36,239 nt of DNA from the NCBI RefSeq assembly GCF_014656095.1, contig NZ_BNBT01000085.1, forward strand, positions 1 through 36,239, in the 5' to 3' direction. Below the pieces are notes generated by a model. It searched no databases. It was not told the origin of the DNA and saw only the letters and a program-made list of their open reading frames with translations. Position numbers and translations under genes: made by a program. Every line of letters starts with the position of its first letter. Position 1 is the stretch's first letter. This DNA is from Streptomyces longispororuber. GTDB lineage: Bacteria; Actinomycetota; Actinomycetes; Streptomycetales; Streptomycetaceae. This document shows positions 1 through 8,097 of the stretch, in pieces.

Positions 1-173
1 CGGGCGGGGCCGGCGGGCGCGTCGGACGGGGCCGCCGTCGCGGCGCCCGGCGCGAACCCGACCGTGGCGGCGAGGGCGACGCCGAGCGGCAGGGCGAGGG
101 TGAGACGTCTGGTGCGGGAGGAACCTGACGTGCGGGAGGGACCTGACGTGCGGAAGGAGTGCAGATGAGCCAT
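1..173 (-). CDS. N-terminus of a secreted protein (partial, runs off the window)
   Basis: Reading leftward from ATG at 173-171, the frame is open to the window edge (57 codons). It shows a bipartite signal peptide: a long n-region of about 28 residues rich in Arg, Ser and Thr, a hydrophobic h-region (LTLALPLGVALAATVGF), and an Ala-rich cleavage zone, then Ala/Pro/Ser-rich mature sequence. The n-region contains a tandem 6-residue repeat (RTSGPS/RTSGSS) matching an 18-bp DNA duplication. The protein is therefore exported or cell-surface. The mature domain lies outside the window. In S. coelicolor I recall a subtilisin-like secreted protease near this position, but nothing visible here supports that. 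Confidence 0.75.
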   Translation of the reverse strand, partial: MAHLHSFRTSGPSRTSGSSRTRRLTLALPLGVALAATVGFAPGAATAAPSDAPAGPA

Positions 174-201
174 GGGGTCTCCACATCATCCGGATACGGA
201 A

Positions 202-230
202 CTGCCCGAACACTGCGGGTGCTCGGGCAG
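202..230. promoter_or_regulatory. 12-bp inverted repeat upstream of the secreted-protein gene
   Basis: The arms CTGCCCGAACAC (202-213) and GTGCTCGGGCAG (219-230) pair over 12 bp with one mismatch around a 5-nt loop. The element starts about 28 bases upstream of the minus-strand ATG at 173. It could be an operator or a leader hairpin. No T-run follows on either strand, so a terminator is less likely. Confidence 0.4.
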
Positions 231-673
231 ACGCATGAGGGGTAATGCCAGGTGCATGACTGGGTGTGCAGGGGTGAAGCTATCCCCAGGACTCCCGGGC
301 CAGCAATGACTTCGTGAAGAAAGCGGGGAAAGCGGCCTTTCGAGCCGCTCCTGGCGCGCCGCCGCGACGTTGAACAGCGGACGGAACCAACATCAACCCC
401 CTGTCGGATCACGTCCCCTGGGCTTAGCATCACCAACCGCGGCCCACGTGATCCGCGTCACGTCAGGCACCTCGCGGCGCGGCGCCACGCGTCACGCCGC
501 GGCACGCACAGAGAGCATGTACGCAGCGCATGGACCGCACCGCTTCCGACCTGTCCACCCCCGCCGACCCCGCACCGGCCGCCGCCACGGCCCCGACTGC
601 CACCCCGGCGCCGGCCGACGCCACCCCACCCGACCCGACCGTCCCCACCGCCCCCGCACCACGAGGAGACTCC
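231..673. other. Intergenic region before the symporter genes
   Basis: No convincing gene is visible here. The stretch from about 240 to 440 has lower GC than its surroundings and probably carries the promoters of the two divergent transcription units. I could not match a clear -35/-10 pair. An ATG at 530 is in frame with the DUF485 gene and would add a 48-residue Ala/Pro/Thr-rich tail, but it lacks a well-placed ribosome binding site. Confidence 0.4.
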
Positions 674-1042
674 GTGGCCCCCGACGCACCGCCGCCACCG
701 AAGGACGGCGCAGAACCCGTGCCCCCGGCCCCCTCCGCGCAGGAGTACGTCGCGGTGCAGCAGAGCCCGGAGTTCGCCGAACTGCGGGCCGCTCACCGCT
801 CGTTCGCGTTCCCGCTCACGGTCGCGTTCATCGCCTGGTACCTCGGCTACGTCCTGCTGTCGAACTACGCCGGCGGCTTCATGGGCACCAAGCTGTTCGG
901 CAACATCAACGTCGCGTTCGTGCTCGGCCTGGCCCAGTTCCTCACCACCTTCCTCATCGCCTGGTGGTACGCGCGCCACGCCGCCGCCAAGCTCGACCCG
1001 CGGGCCGAGGCCATCAAGTCCCGGATGGAGGGCGGCGCATGA
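674..1042 (+). CDS. DUF485 family membrane protein, partner of the symporter
   Basis: This is a small inner-membrane protein of the YjcH/DUF485 family, usually encoded just before ActP-type symporters; its exact role is unknown. I chose GTG at 674 because GAGGAG lies 7-8 bases upstream. The product is then 122 residues, close to the family norm. It has a Pro-rich N-terminus, the SPEFAELR segment typical of the family, and two membrane spans at about residues 48-68 and 83-105. The stop overlaps the next start as ATGA, so translation is probably coupled. An alternative ATG at 530 would give 170 residues. Confidence 0.85.
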   Translation: MAPDAPPPPKDGAEPVPPAPSAQEYVAVQQSPEFAELRAAHRSFAFPLTVAFIAWYLGYVLLSNYAGGFMGTKLFGNINVAFVLGLAQFLTTFLIAWWYARHAAAKLDPRAEAIKSRMEGGA

Positions 1043-2682
1043 ACACCCCGGCCCTCGCCGACACCCACGCCACCGTGCTCGCCGCCAACGAGGCGAGCGA
1101 GCACCGGCCGCTGATCATCACGCTGTTCGCGGTCTTCGTCGTCGCCACCCTCGTCATCACCGTGTGGGCCGGCCGCCAGACCAAGAGCGCCGCCGACTTC
1201 TACGCCGGCGGACGCCAGTTCACCGGCTTCCAGAACGGCCTCGCCGTCTCCGGCGACTACATGTCCGCCGCGTCCTTCCTCGGCATCGCCGGCGCCATCG
1301 CCCTCTTCGGCTACGACGGCTTCCTGTACTCCATCGGCTTCCTGGTCGCCTGGCTGGTGGCGCTGCTCCTCGTCGCCGAACCGCTGCGCAACTCCGGCCG
1401 CTACACCATGGGCGACGTCCTCGCCTTCCGGATGCGCCAGCGCCCCGTGCGCACCGCCGCGGGCACCTCCACCATCGTCGTGTCGATCTTCTACCTGCTC
1501 GCGCAGATGGCGGGCGCGGGCGTCCTCGTCTCGCTGCTCCTCGGCATCACCAGCGACGGCGGCAAGGTCGCCATCGTCGCGCTCGTCGGCGTCCTGATGA
1601 TCGTGTACGTCACCATCGGCGGCATGAAGGGCACCACCTGGGTGCAGATGGTCAAGGCCGTCCTGCTCATCGCGGGCGCGCTGCTCCTCACCTTCCTGGT
1701 GCTGCTGAAGTTCGACTTCAACATCTCCGACCTGCTCGGCGCGGCCGCCGAGAAGAGCGGCAAGGGCACGCCGTTCCTGGAGCCCGGCCTCAAGTACGGC
1801 GCCACCGCCACGTCCAAGCTGGACTTCATCTCCCTCGGCATCGCCCTGGTGCTCGGCACCGCGGGCCTGCCGCACATCCTCATCCGCTTCTACACGGTGC
1901 CCACGGCCAAGGCCGCGCGGAAGTCCGTGAACTGGGCCATCGGCATCATCGGCGCCTTCTACCTGATGACGATCGCCCTCGGCTTCGGCGCCGCCGCGCT
2001 CATCTCCCCCAAGGAGATCACCGACTCCAACCCCGCGGGCAACACCGCCGCGCCCCTGCTCGCGCTCCATCTGGGCGGCCTCGACTCCAACTGGGGCGCG
2101 ATCCTGCTCGCCACGATCTCCGCCGTCGCCTTCGCCACGATCCTCGCCGTCGTCGCGGGCCTCACCCTCGCCTCGTCCTCGTCGTTCGCGCACGACATCT
2201 ACGCGAACGTCATCAAGCGGGGCAAGGCCAGCGAGAAGGAGGAGGTCCGCGCCGCCCGCTGGGCCACCGTGTTCATCGGCATCGTCTCCATCGCCCTCGG
2301 CGCGCTCGCCCGCGACCTGAACGTGGCCGGCCTGGTCGCCCTCGCCTTCGCCGTCGCCGCGTCCGCGAACCTGCCGACCATCCTCTACAGCCTGTTCTGG
2401 AAGCGGTTCACCACCCAGGGCGCGCTGTGGTCCATCTACGGAGGCCTCACCACGGCCGTCGTCCTCGTCCTGTTCTCCCCGGTGGTCTCCGGCAACGAGA
2501 AGACCTCCATGTTCAAGGGCGTCGACTTCCACTGGTTCCCACTGGAGAACCCCGGCCTCATCTCCATCCCGGTAGGCTTCCTGCTCGGCTGGCTCGGCAC
2601 GCTGCTCTCCAAGGAGGAACCGGACAAGGAGAAGTACGCCCAGCTCGAGGTGCGCTCCCTGACGGGCACCGGGGCCCACTGA
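1039..2682 (+). CDS. actP: Sodium:solute symporter, ActP-like (acetate/monocarboxylate uptake)
   Basis: This is a 547-residue polytopic membrane protein of the sodium:solute symporter family, about 13 spans, that couples cation entry to uptake of acetate or related short organic acids. Family signatures include SAADFYAGGRQFTGFQNG and SGDYMSAASFLGIAGAIA near the N-terminus and LPHILIRFYTVP near residue 280. The start ATG overlaps the stop of the DUF485 gene. Pairing with DUF485 is the usual arrangement for acetate permeases, which supports the substrate class. The exact substrate (acetate, pyruvate or propionate) cannot be read from the sequence. A strong hairpin follows the stop. Confidence 0.92.
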   Translation: MNTPALADTHATVLAANEASEHRPLIITLFAVFVVATLVITVWAGRQTKSAADFYAGGRQFTGFQNGLAVSGDYMSAASFLGIAGAIALFGYDGFLYSIGFLVAWLVALLLVAEPLRNSGRYTMGDVLAFRMRQRPVRTAAGTSTIVVSIFYLLAQMAGAGVLVSLLLGITSDGGKVAIVALVGVLMIVYVTIGGMKGTTWVQMVKAVLLIAGALLLTFLVLLKFDFNISDLLGAAAEKSGKGTPFLEPGLKYGATATSKLDFISLGIALVLGTAGLPHILIRFYTVPTAKAARKSVNWAIGIIGAFYLMTIALGFGAAALISPKEITDSNPAGNTAAPLLALHLGGLDSNWGAILLATISAVAFATILAVVAGLTLASSSSFAHDIYANVIKRGKASEKEEVRAARWATVFIGIVSIALGALARDLNVAGLVALAFAVAASANLPTILYSLFWKRFTTQGALWSIYGGLTTAVVLVLFSPVVSGNEKTSMFKGVDFHWFPLENPGLISIPVGFLLGWLGTLLSKEEPDKEKYAQLEVRSLTGTGAH

Positions 2683-2695
2683 CCCCACCCGTACC

Positions 2696-2733
2696 GCGCG
2701 GCCGCGTCGTAGGGATCTACGACGCGGCCGTGT
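2696..2733 (+). terminator. Hairpin terminator after the symporter gene
   Basis: There is a perfect 14-bp stem (2699-2712 with 2717-2730) with a GGAT loop, extendable by wobble pairs on both sides. It lies 14 bases after the symporter stop. There is no T-run, as is usual for Streptomyces terminators. Confidence 0.8.
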
Positions 2734-2753
2734 CCGTCCTGTGGAAATGGTCT

Positions 2754-2782
2754 CTGTCGGTGTCAGTGGCGTCACGTAGGCT
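2754..2782 (+). promoter_or_regulatory. Possible moaA promoter
   Basis: CTGTCG (2754-2759) and TAGGCT (2777-2782) are spaced by 17 bp, a fair match to the housekeeping consensus TTGACN/TAGNNT. The -10 lies about 60 bases upstream of the moaA start. The -35 is weak. Confidence 0.4.
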
Positions 2783-2843
2783 CAGGAGTCGAAGGGGCGT
2801 ACGACGCGACGCACCACCGATCCGGACCGGGGAGGGGGCCCAC

Positions 2844-3845
2844 GTGCTCATCGACACGTACGGCCGCGTGGCCACCGATCTGCGGGTTTCACTGACCGAC
2901 CGGTGCAACCTGCGGTGTACGTACTGCATGCCGGAGGAAGGCCTGCAGTGGCTGGCCAAACCCGACCTGCTCACCGACGACGAGATCGTCCGCCTCGTCC
3001 GGATCGCCGTCACCCGCCTCGGCGTCGAGGAGGTCCGCTTCACCGGCGGCGAGCCGCTGCTCCGCCCCGGCCTGGTCTCCATCATCGAGCGCTGCGCCGC
3101 CCTGGAGCCGCGCCCCCGGCTGTCCCTGACGACGAACGGCATCGGCCTCAAGCGCACCGCGCGGGCCCTCAAGGACGCGGGCCTGGACCGGGTCAACGTC
3201 TCGCTTGACACCCTGCGCCCGGACGTCTTCAAGACCCTCACCCGCAGGGACCGCCACCGCGACGTCCTCGAAGGCCTCGAAGCGGCCCGCGCGGCGGGCC
3301 TCACCCCGGTGAAGGTCAACACGGTCCTGATGCCGGGGCTCAACGACGACGAGGCCCCGGACCTGCTCGCCTGGGCCGTCGAGAACGACTACGAACTGCG
3401 CTTCATCGAGCAGATGCCCCTGGACGCCCAGCACGGCTGGAAGCGCGAGGGCATGATCACCGCCGGTGACATCCTCGCCTCGCTGCGCACCCGCTTCGAC
3501 CTCACCGCCGAGGGCACCGACGAGCGCGGCTCCGCGCCCGCCGAGCGCTGGCTGGTCGACGGCGGCCCGCACCGCGTCGGCGTGATCGCCTCCGTCACCC
3601 GGCCCTTCTGCTCGGCCTGCGACCGGACCCGGCTCACCGCCGACGGCCAGGTCCGCACCTGCCTGTTCGCCACGGAGGAGACCGACCTGCGCGCGGCCCT
3701 GCGCGCCGAGGGCGACGCCGCCGCCACGGACGACGAAATCGCCCGCATCTGGAAGCGCGCGATGTGGGGCAAGAAGGCGGGATCCGGTCTGGACGACCCG
3801 GCCTTCCTCCAGCCCGCCCGCCCGATGTCGGCGATCGGCGGCTGA
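2844..3845 (+). CDS. moaA: GTP 3',8-cyclase MoaA
   Basis: This radical-SAM enzyme converts GTP to 3',8-cyclo-GTP, the first step of molybdenum cofactor synthesis in the cytoplasm. The 333-residue product carries the N-terminal radical-SAM motif CxxxCxxC (C21, C25, C28), a GGEPLL motif, the C-terminal second iron-sulfur cluster region (CSACDRTRLT followed by a third Cys), and the conserved C-terminal Gly-Gly tail. I chose GTG 2844 because GGAGGGG precedes it at good spacing and the protein then starts MLIDTYGR like other MoaA proteins. The frame stays open far upstream, but that is a shadow of the symporter gene. Confidence 0.96.
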   Translation: MLIDTYGRVATDLRVSLTDRCNLRCTYCMPEEGLQWLAKPDLLTDDEIVRLVRIAVTRLGVEEVRFTGGEPLLRPGLVSIIERCAALEPRPRLSLTTNGIGLKRTARALKDAGLDRVNVSLDTLRPDVFKTLTRRDRHRDVLEGLEAARAAGLTPVKVNTVLMPGLNDDEAPDLLAWAVENDYELRFIEQMPLDAQHGWKREGMITAGDILASLRTRFDLTAEGTDERGSAPAERWLVDGGPHRVGVIASVTRPFCSACDRTRLTADGQVRTCLFATEETDLRAALRAEGDAAATDDEIARIWKRAMWGKKAGSGLDDPAFLQPARPMSAIGG

Positions 3846-3858
3846 GGCGCGGCGCGGC

Positions 3859-4077
3859 TCAGGAGCCCTGCGCGGCGTCCCACGCGTCGAGCGTGACGAC
3901 GTCCTTGAGGAATCCCCGCACCCCCAGGAACTGGGACAGGTGCTCGCGGTGCTCCTCGCAGGCCAGCCAGGTCTTGCGCCGCTCCGGGGTGTGCAGCTTC
4001 GGATTGTTCCAGGCCAGCACCCACACGGCGGCCGCGCGACAGCCCTTGGCGGAGCAGACGGGGGTTTCGTCGGTCAC
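3859..4077 (-). CDS. Small conserved protein with a possible Cys/His metal site
   Basis: This is a 72-residue cytosolic protein read from GTG 4077. The arrangement C8-x4-C13, then C40-x2-H43-x2-H46 suggests a small zinc site, though this is inference. It has no signal peptide or membrane span. It is convergent with moaA, with only 13 bases between the stops. The start is uncertain: the frame is open to 4416, but the upstream part reads as Arg-rich shadow sequence and no better start is visible. I recognise it only as a Streptomyces-conserved hypothetical. Confidence 0.7.
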   Translation of the reverse strand: MTDETPVCSAKGCRAAAVWVLAWNNPKLHTPERRKTWLACEEHREHLSQFLGVRGFLKDVVTLDAWDAAQGS

Positions 4078-4255
4078 GTCTTCATCCCAAACACGGCGAC
4101 GCCGAGCAGCCACGGGGGGAGCTGCCCGGCGTCGGTCTGTCGCTCCGACGGGGGATGCGGAGCGCGTACGAAGTATGTCACGGGTCACCGGCCACCCGGC
4201 ACCGGAACTCCATGATTGATCTGAGCTTTTCTTGAGCTTGGCGGAACGTCGTCGG

Positions 4256-4645
4256 TCAGCCCTGGTCCCGCGACGGTGCCGTCGGCCGCTCGCGGAACAC
4301 GCCGGAGGGGTCCTCCGGGGCCGGTTCCGCGCTCCGCTCGTGCGGCGGCGCGGCGGCCAGCGCGGGCCGCGACGGTGCCGGTACGAACGTCGACGGCAGC
4401 GAGGGAGCGTTCTCACGGCCCGCGTTGGCGATCACCACCGCGACGTACGGCAGGAGCACGCCGAGCACCAGCGCGACGAGCGCGACGTGCCGTTCCACGT
4501 TCCAGAGCACCGCCGCGGCAATGACCGAAACCGTGCGCACGGACATCGAGATCACATACCGCCGCTGCCGTCCCCGCACGTCGTCCGCGAGGCCCTGCCT
4601 GGCCCCTGTGATCCGGAAGACCTGGGCGCCGTTCTGCTTCCGCAT
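4256..4645 (-). CDS. DUF3099 domain membrane protein
   Basis: The protein has 129 residues, and the N-terminal two-thirds match the DUF3099 pattern: a short cytosolic start with FRITGARQGLADDVRGRQRRY, then two membrane spans at about residues 33-50 and 55-75. A long Pro/Ala-rich tail of about 50 residues follows. The function of the family is unknown. GTG 4648 lies directly before ATG 4645; I prefer the ATG because GGTGG sits at a better distance. The gene stands alone, with a 178-base gap to the small gene downstream of it. Confidence 0.82.
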   Translation of the reverse strand: MRKQNGAQVFRITGARQGLADDVRGRQRRYVISMSVRTVSVIAAAVLWNVERHVALVALVLGVLLPYVAVVIANAGRENAPSLPSTFVPAPSRPALAAAPPHERSAEPAPEDPSGVFRERPTAPSRDQG

Positions 4646-4860
4646 CACTCTCCACCGCCTGCCCGTCCATGCCAGGCCCTCCCCGGCCTGGACCCTTCCC
4701 CACGGTACGCCGCACCTGCGCAGTCGCGTAGACCGGGTCCGGCCTCGCGCCGCCCCTGCCGGTGCGTCGCGTCACGTAGGGGCCCGCCCGACATGCGCCG
4801 TACGGCGGATGGGCCGAAACTGATCGTAATGCTCATGTCGGGCCGTCTGAGGAGGCAGCT

Positions 4861-5142
4861 ATGGGCTGGTTGTGGGCGATCATCGTGGGCTTCGTGCTGG
4901 GTCTGCTCGCCAAGGCGATCCTGCCGGGCAAGCAGCACAGTCCACTGTGGCTGACGACCGTGTTCGGCATCATCGGCGGCGTGATCGGCAACTCGCTCGC
5001 CGCCGGGTTCGGAATCGACGAGACCAAGGGCATCGACTGGGGCCGGCACGCGTTGCAGCTCGCCGCGGCCGTGGTCGTCGTGGCCATCGGCGACATGCTG
5101 TACACGGCGGTCAAGGGGAAGAAACAAGTCCGCAGGACGTGA
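4861..5142 (+). CDS. GlsB/YeaQ/YmgE family membrane protein
   Basis: This is a 93-residue protein with three hydrophobic spans (about residues 2-20, 28-50 and 66-85), Gly-rich helices and a basic C-terminus (KGKKQVRRT). It belongs to the so-called transglycosylase-associated family (GlsB/YeaQ/YmgE). Members are small stress-related inner-membrane proteins, and the family name does not prove any link to transglycosylases. A strong ribosome binding site (GAGGAGG) stands 5-6 bases before the ATG. The gene is monocistronic and ends before a degenerate repeat zone and a bidirectional terminator. Confidence 0.88.
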   Translation: MGWLWAIIVGFVLGLLAKAILPGKQHSPLWLTTVFGIIGGVIGNSLAAGFGIDETKGIDWGRHALQLAAAVVVVAIGDMLYTAVKGKKQVRRT

Positions 5143-5152
5143 GCCGTCCGTC

Positions 5153-5269
5153 GTCACACGGGTGTCCCGAGCCAGGAGTGTCCCGGCGGACACAGGCTTC
5201 CTGACACACGGGTTCCCCTGACACGCAGGCGCCCCTGCCCTACGGGTGCCCCCGACACACGGGTGAGGG
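5153..5269. repeat. Degenerate 17-bp tandem repeats
   Basis: Four units in exact 17-bp register start at 5202, 5219, 5236 and 5253. Their consensus is roughly TGACACACGGGTGCCCC. More worn copies lie upstream near 5153 and 5187. The array lies between the glsB-like gene and the terminator shared with tyrS. It is non-coding. Confidence 0.65.
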
Positions 5270-5295
5270 GCCGGTCCTCCGGGACCGGCCCCTCA
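5264..5295. terminator. Bidirectional terminator between the glsB-like gene and tyrS
   Basis: There is a perfect 14-bp stem (5264-5277 with 5282-5295) with a 4-nt loop between two convergent genes. It can stop transcription from either side. Confidence 0.82.
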
Positions 5296-5330
5296 TGCGC
5301 GTGGGCCTCGTGCGCGCGGCAGGGCCCGGG

Positions 5331-6596
5331 TCAGCCGGTGACCTCCACCGCGGCCAGGTTCTTCTTGCCGCGGCGCAGCACCAGCCACCGCCCGTGCAGC
5401 AGGTCCTCGCGGGCCGGGACGGCGTCCTCGGCGGTGACCTTGGCGTTGTTCACGTAGGCGCCGCCCTCCTTGACCGTGCGCCGGGCGGCCGACTTGCTCG
5501 CCACCAGGCCGACCTCGGCGAACAGGTCCACGACCGGGCCGGGCTCGGCCACCTGGACGCGCGGCAGCTCACCGAGCGCCGCGGCCAGCGTCGCCGCGTC
5601 CAGGTCGGCCAGCTCGCCCTGGCCGAACAGCGCCTTCGACGCGGCGATCACGGCCGCGCACTGGTCGGCGCCGTGCACCAGGGTCGTCAGCTCCTCGGCG
5701 AGCGCGCGCTGCGCTGCCCGCGCCTGCGGGCGCTCCTCGGTCTGCCGCTCCAGCTCCTCCAGCTCCTCGCGCGACTTGAACGAGAGGATGCGCAGGTAGC
5801 GGGTGACGTCCCGGTCGTCCACGTTCAACCAGAACTGGTAGAACGCGTACGGCGTGGTCATCTCCGGATCCAGCCAGACGGCGCCGCCCTCGGTCTTGCC
5901 GAACTTGGTGCCGTCCGCCTTGGTCATCAGCGGCGTGGCGACGGCGTGCACCGTCGCCTCCGGCTCCAGGCGGTGGATCAGGTCGATGCCCGCCGTGAGG
6001 TTGCCCCACTGGTCGGAGCCGCCGGTCTGGAGCACGCAGCCGTGGCGCCGGTACAGCTCCAGGAAGTCCATGCCCTGCAGGAGCTGGTAGCTGAACTCGG
6101 TGTAGCTGATGCCCTCCTGCGACTCCAGGCGGCGGGCCACGGACTCCTTGGTGAGCATCTTGTTCACCCGGAAGTGCTTGCCGATGTCCCGCAGGAACTC
6201 GATCGCGGTCATGCCCGCGGTCCAGTCCAGGTTGTTCACCATCACCGCGGCGTTCTCGCCCTCGAAGGACAGGAACGGCTCGATCTGCGACCGCAGCCGG
6301 GTCACCCAGTTCGCGACCGTCTCCGGGTCGTTCAGGGTCCGCTCGGCCGTCGGCCGCGGGTCGCCGATCTGGCCGGTGGCGCCGCCCACCAGGGCCAGCG
6401 GGCGGTGGCCCGCCTGCTGGAGGCGGCGCACGGTCAGGACCTGCACCAGGTGCCCGACGTGCAGGCTGGCCGCGGTCGGGTCGAAGCCGCAATAGAACGT
6501 GACGGGACCGTCCGCGAGCGCCTTGCGCAGTGCTTCTTCGTCGGTGGACTGGGAGAAGAGCCCCCGCCACTTCAGCTCGTCGACGATGTCCGTCAC
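5331..6596 (-). CDS. tyrS: Tyrosyl-tRNA synthetase
   Basis: This class I aminoacyl-tRNA synthetase charges tRNA-Tyr with tyrosine in the cytosol. The 421-residue product has the HIGH-type motif HVGH (residues 46-49), the KMSKS equivalent KFGKT (231-235), the tyrosine-site stretch QGMDFLELYRRHG, and a C-terminal S4 RNA-binding domain from about residue 355. I chose GTG 6596, giving the family start MTDIVDELKWRG; AAGGAG lies 10 bases upstream, slightly far. The frame runs on to 6671 but without family sequence. No T-box leader is visible upstream. Confidence 0.96.
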   Translation of the reverse strand: MTDIVDELKWRGLFSQSTDEEALRKALADGPVTFYCGFDPTAASLHVGHLVQVLTVRRLQQAGHRPLALVGGATGQIGDPRPTAERTLNDPETVANWVTRLRSQIEPFLSFEGENAAVMVNNLDWTAGMTAIEFLRDIGKHFRVNKMLTKESVARRLESQEGISYTEFSYQLLQGMDFLELYRRHGCVLQTGGSDQWGNLTAGIDLIHRLEPEATVHAVATPLMTKADGTKFGKTEGGAVWLDPEMTTPYAFYQFWLNVDDRDVTRYLRILSFKSREELEELERQTEERPQARAAQRALAEELTTLVHGADQCAAVIAASKALFGQGELADLDAATLAAALGELPRVQVAEPGPVVDLFAEVGLVASKSAARRTVKEGGAYVNNAKVTAEDAVPAREDLLHGRWLVLRRGKKNLAAVEVTG

Positions 6597-6693
6597 GGTC
6601 TCGTGTCTCCTTGGGAATGATGTCGGCCGGCGGCCGGGCACCGACAGCGGCGCTGCCGGTCCGCCGTGCACCGACCAGGTGCAGTGTCCGAGG

Positions 6694-8097
6694 TTATACG
6701 CCCCGGCTGACCGAACTCATATTGAAATCCGGCACCCGCAGCGCGGGCATGGCCGCCCGGGTGAAGTAGTCGCCCCACTCGCGCGGCAGCGTCGCCTCCG
6801 TGCGGCCCGCCTCGGTGGCCCGCGCCAGCAGGTCCACGGGCGACTCGTTGAACCGGAAGTTGTTCACCTCGCCGACCACCTCGCCGTTCTCCACCAGGTA
6901 CACGCCGTCCCTGGTCAACCCCGTGAGCAGCAGCGTCGCCGGGTCGACCTCGCGGATGTACCACAGGCAGGTCAGCAGCAGGCCCCGCCCGGTGGCCGCG
7001 ACCATCTCGTCCAGGGAGCGGCCGGAGCCGCCCTCCAGGATCAGGTTGTCGATCGCCGGGGCCACCGGCAGGCCGGTCAGGGCGGCGCTGTGCCGGGTCG
7101 TGATCAGGCGCTTCAGCTCGCCGTCGCGCATCCAGTCGGTGGGCCCGAGCGGAAGGCCGTTGTCGAAGGCCGAGGCGTCGTCGCCCGAGGCGTGCGCCAG
7201 CACGAACGGCGCCGCCTCCAGGCCCGGCTCCATCGGGTCGCTGCGCAGCGTCAGCGGCAGCTCGGTGAGCCGCTCCCCGACGCGGGTGCCGCCGCCCGGC
7301 TTGGAGAAGACCGTACGGCCCTCCGCCGCGTCCCGGGCCGCCGACGACCAGAGCTGGTAGATCAGCAGGTCCGCGACCGCGGTCGGCGGCAGCAGCGTCT
7401 CGTACCGCCCCGCGGGCAGGTCCACGCGCCGCTGGGCCCAGGCCAGGCGCCGGGCGAGGTCCTCGTCGAGCGCGCCCGGGTCCACGTCCTTGAAGTCCCG
7501 CGTCGCGCGCCCCGCCCACGCCGAGCGGGTGCGGTCGGGGGACTTCGCGTTCAGCTCCAGCGTGCCGGTCGGCTGGTCGTGGCGCAGCCGCAGCCCCGTC
7601 GACGTGCCCAGATAGCTGGTGGTCAGCTCGTGGTTGGCGAAGCCGTACAGCTCCCGGCCGCCCGCGCGGGCACGGGCGAAGGACTCGCCGAGGGCGGGCG
7701 CGAAGTCCGCGAACACCGCCGAGGACGTCTCGGCGGGCGCGTCCGTGAAGTCCGGCGCGGCCGGGGCGCCCGTCACCAGGGGCTGGGCGTCCTCGGCGGG
7801 CCCGGCCGCGCGGGCGGCGGCCTCGGCGGCCCGCACCAGCGGCTCCAGGTCGTCGGCGGTGACCGCCGAGCGGGACACCACGCCCGACGCGGTGCCCCGC
7901 GACCCCTCGACGGTGGCGATCACCGTGAGGGTGCGGCCCCGGGTGACGCCGTTGGTGGTCAGCGCGTTGCCCGCCCAGCGCAGGTTCGCCGTGGACCGCT
8001 CGTCGGCGATCACCACGCAGCCGTCGGCGGTGGACAGCTCCAGGGCCCGCTCGACGATCTCGTGCGGCTTGGTCGTACCGTTCGTCCGCGCGCTCAT
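6694..8097 (-). CDS. pmbA: TldE/PmbA-type metalloprotease subunit
   Basis: This is a 467-residue protein of the TldD/PmbA (U62) family. It is the TldE/PmbA partner, which in E. coli forms a heterodimeric zinc protease with TldD and degrades unfolded peptides and matures some peptide antibiotics. It lacks the HExxxH motif, as expected for the TldE subunit. The start ATG overlaps the stop of the upstream tldD as ATGA, so the two are co-translated. No peptide substrate gene is visible nearby. The 97-base gap to tyrS contains short hairpins (for example around 6648-6665) that may end this operon. Confidence 0.92.
   Translation of the reverse strand: MSARTNGTTKPHEIVERALELSTADGCVVIADERSTANLRWAGNALTTNGVTRGRTLTVIATVEGSRGTASGVVSRSAVTADDLEPLVRAAEAAARAAGPAEDAQPLVTGAPAAPDFTDAPAETSSAVFADFAPALGESFARARAGGRELYGFANHELTTSYLGTSTGLRLRHDQPTGTLELNAKSPDRTRSAWAGRATRDFKDVDPGALDEDLARRLAWAQRRVDLPAGRYETLLPPTAVADLLIYQLWSSAARDAAEGRTVFSKPGGGTRVGERLTELPLTLRSDPMEPGLEAAPFVLAHASGDDASAFDNGLPLGPTDWMRDGELKRLITTRHSAALTGLPVAPAIDNLILEGGSGRSLDEMVAATGRGLLLTCLWYIREVDPATLLLTGLTRDGVYLVENGEVVGEVNNFRFNESPVDLLARATEAGRTEATLPREWGDYFTRAAMPALRVPDFNMSSVSRGV

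Noticed and set aside
865..2775. 636-codon open frame on the minus strand across the symporter gene
   Set aside because: It is antisense to a clear ActP-type gene and its composition (Asp/Glu/Gly/Arg-rich without hydrophobic cores) is the usual shadow of high-GC coding DNA.
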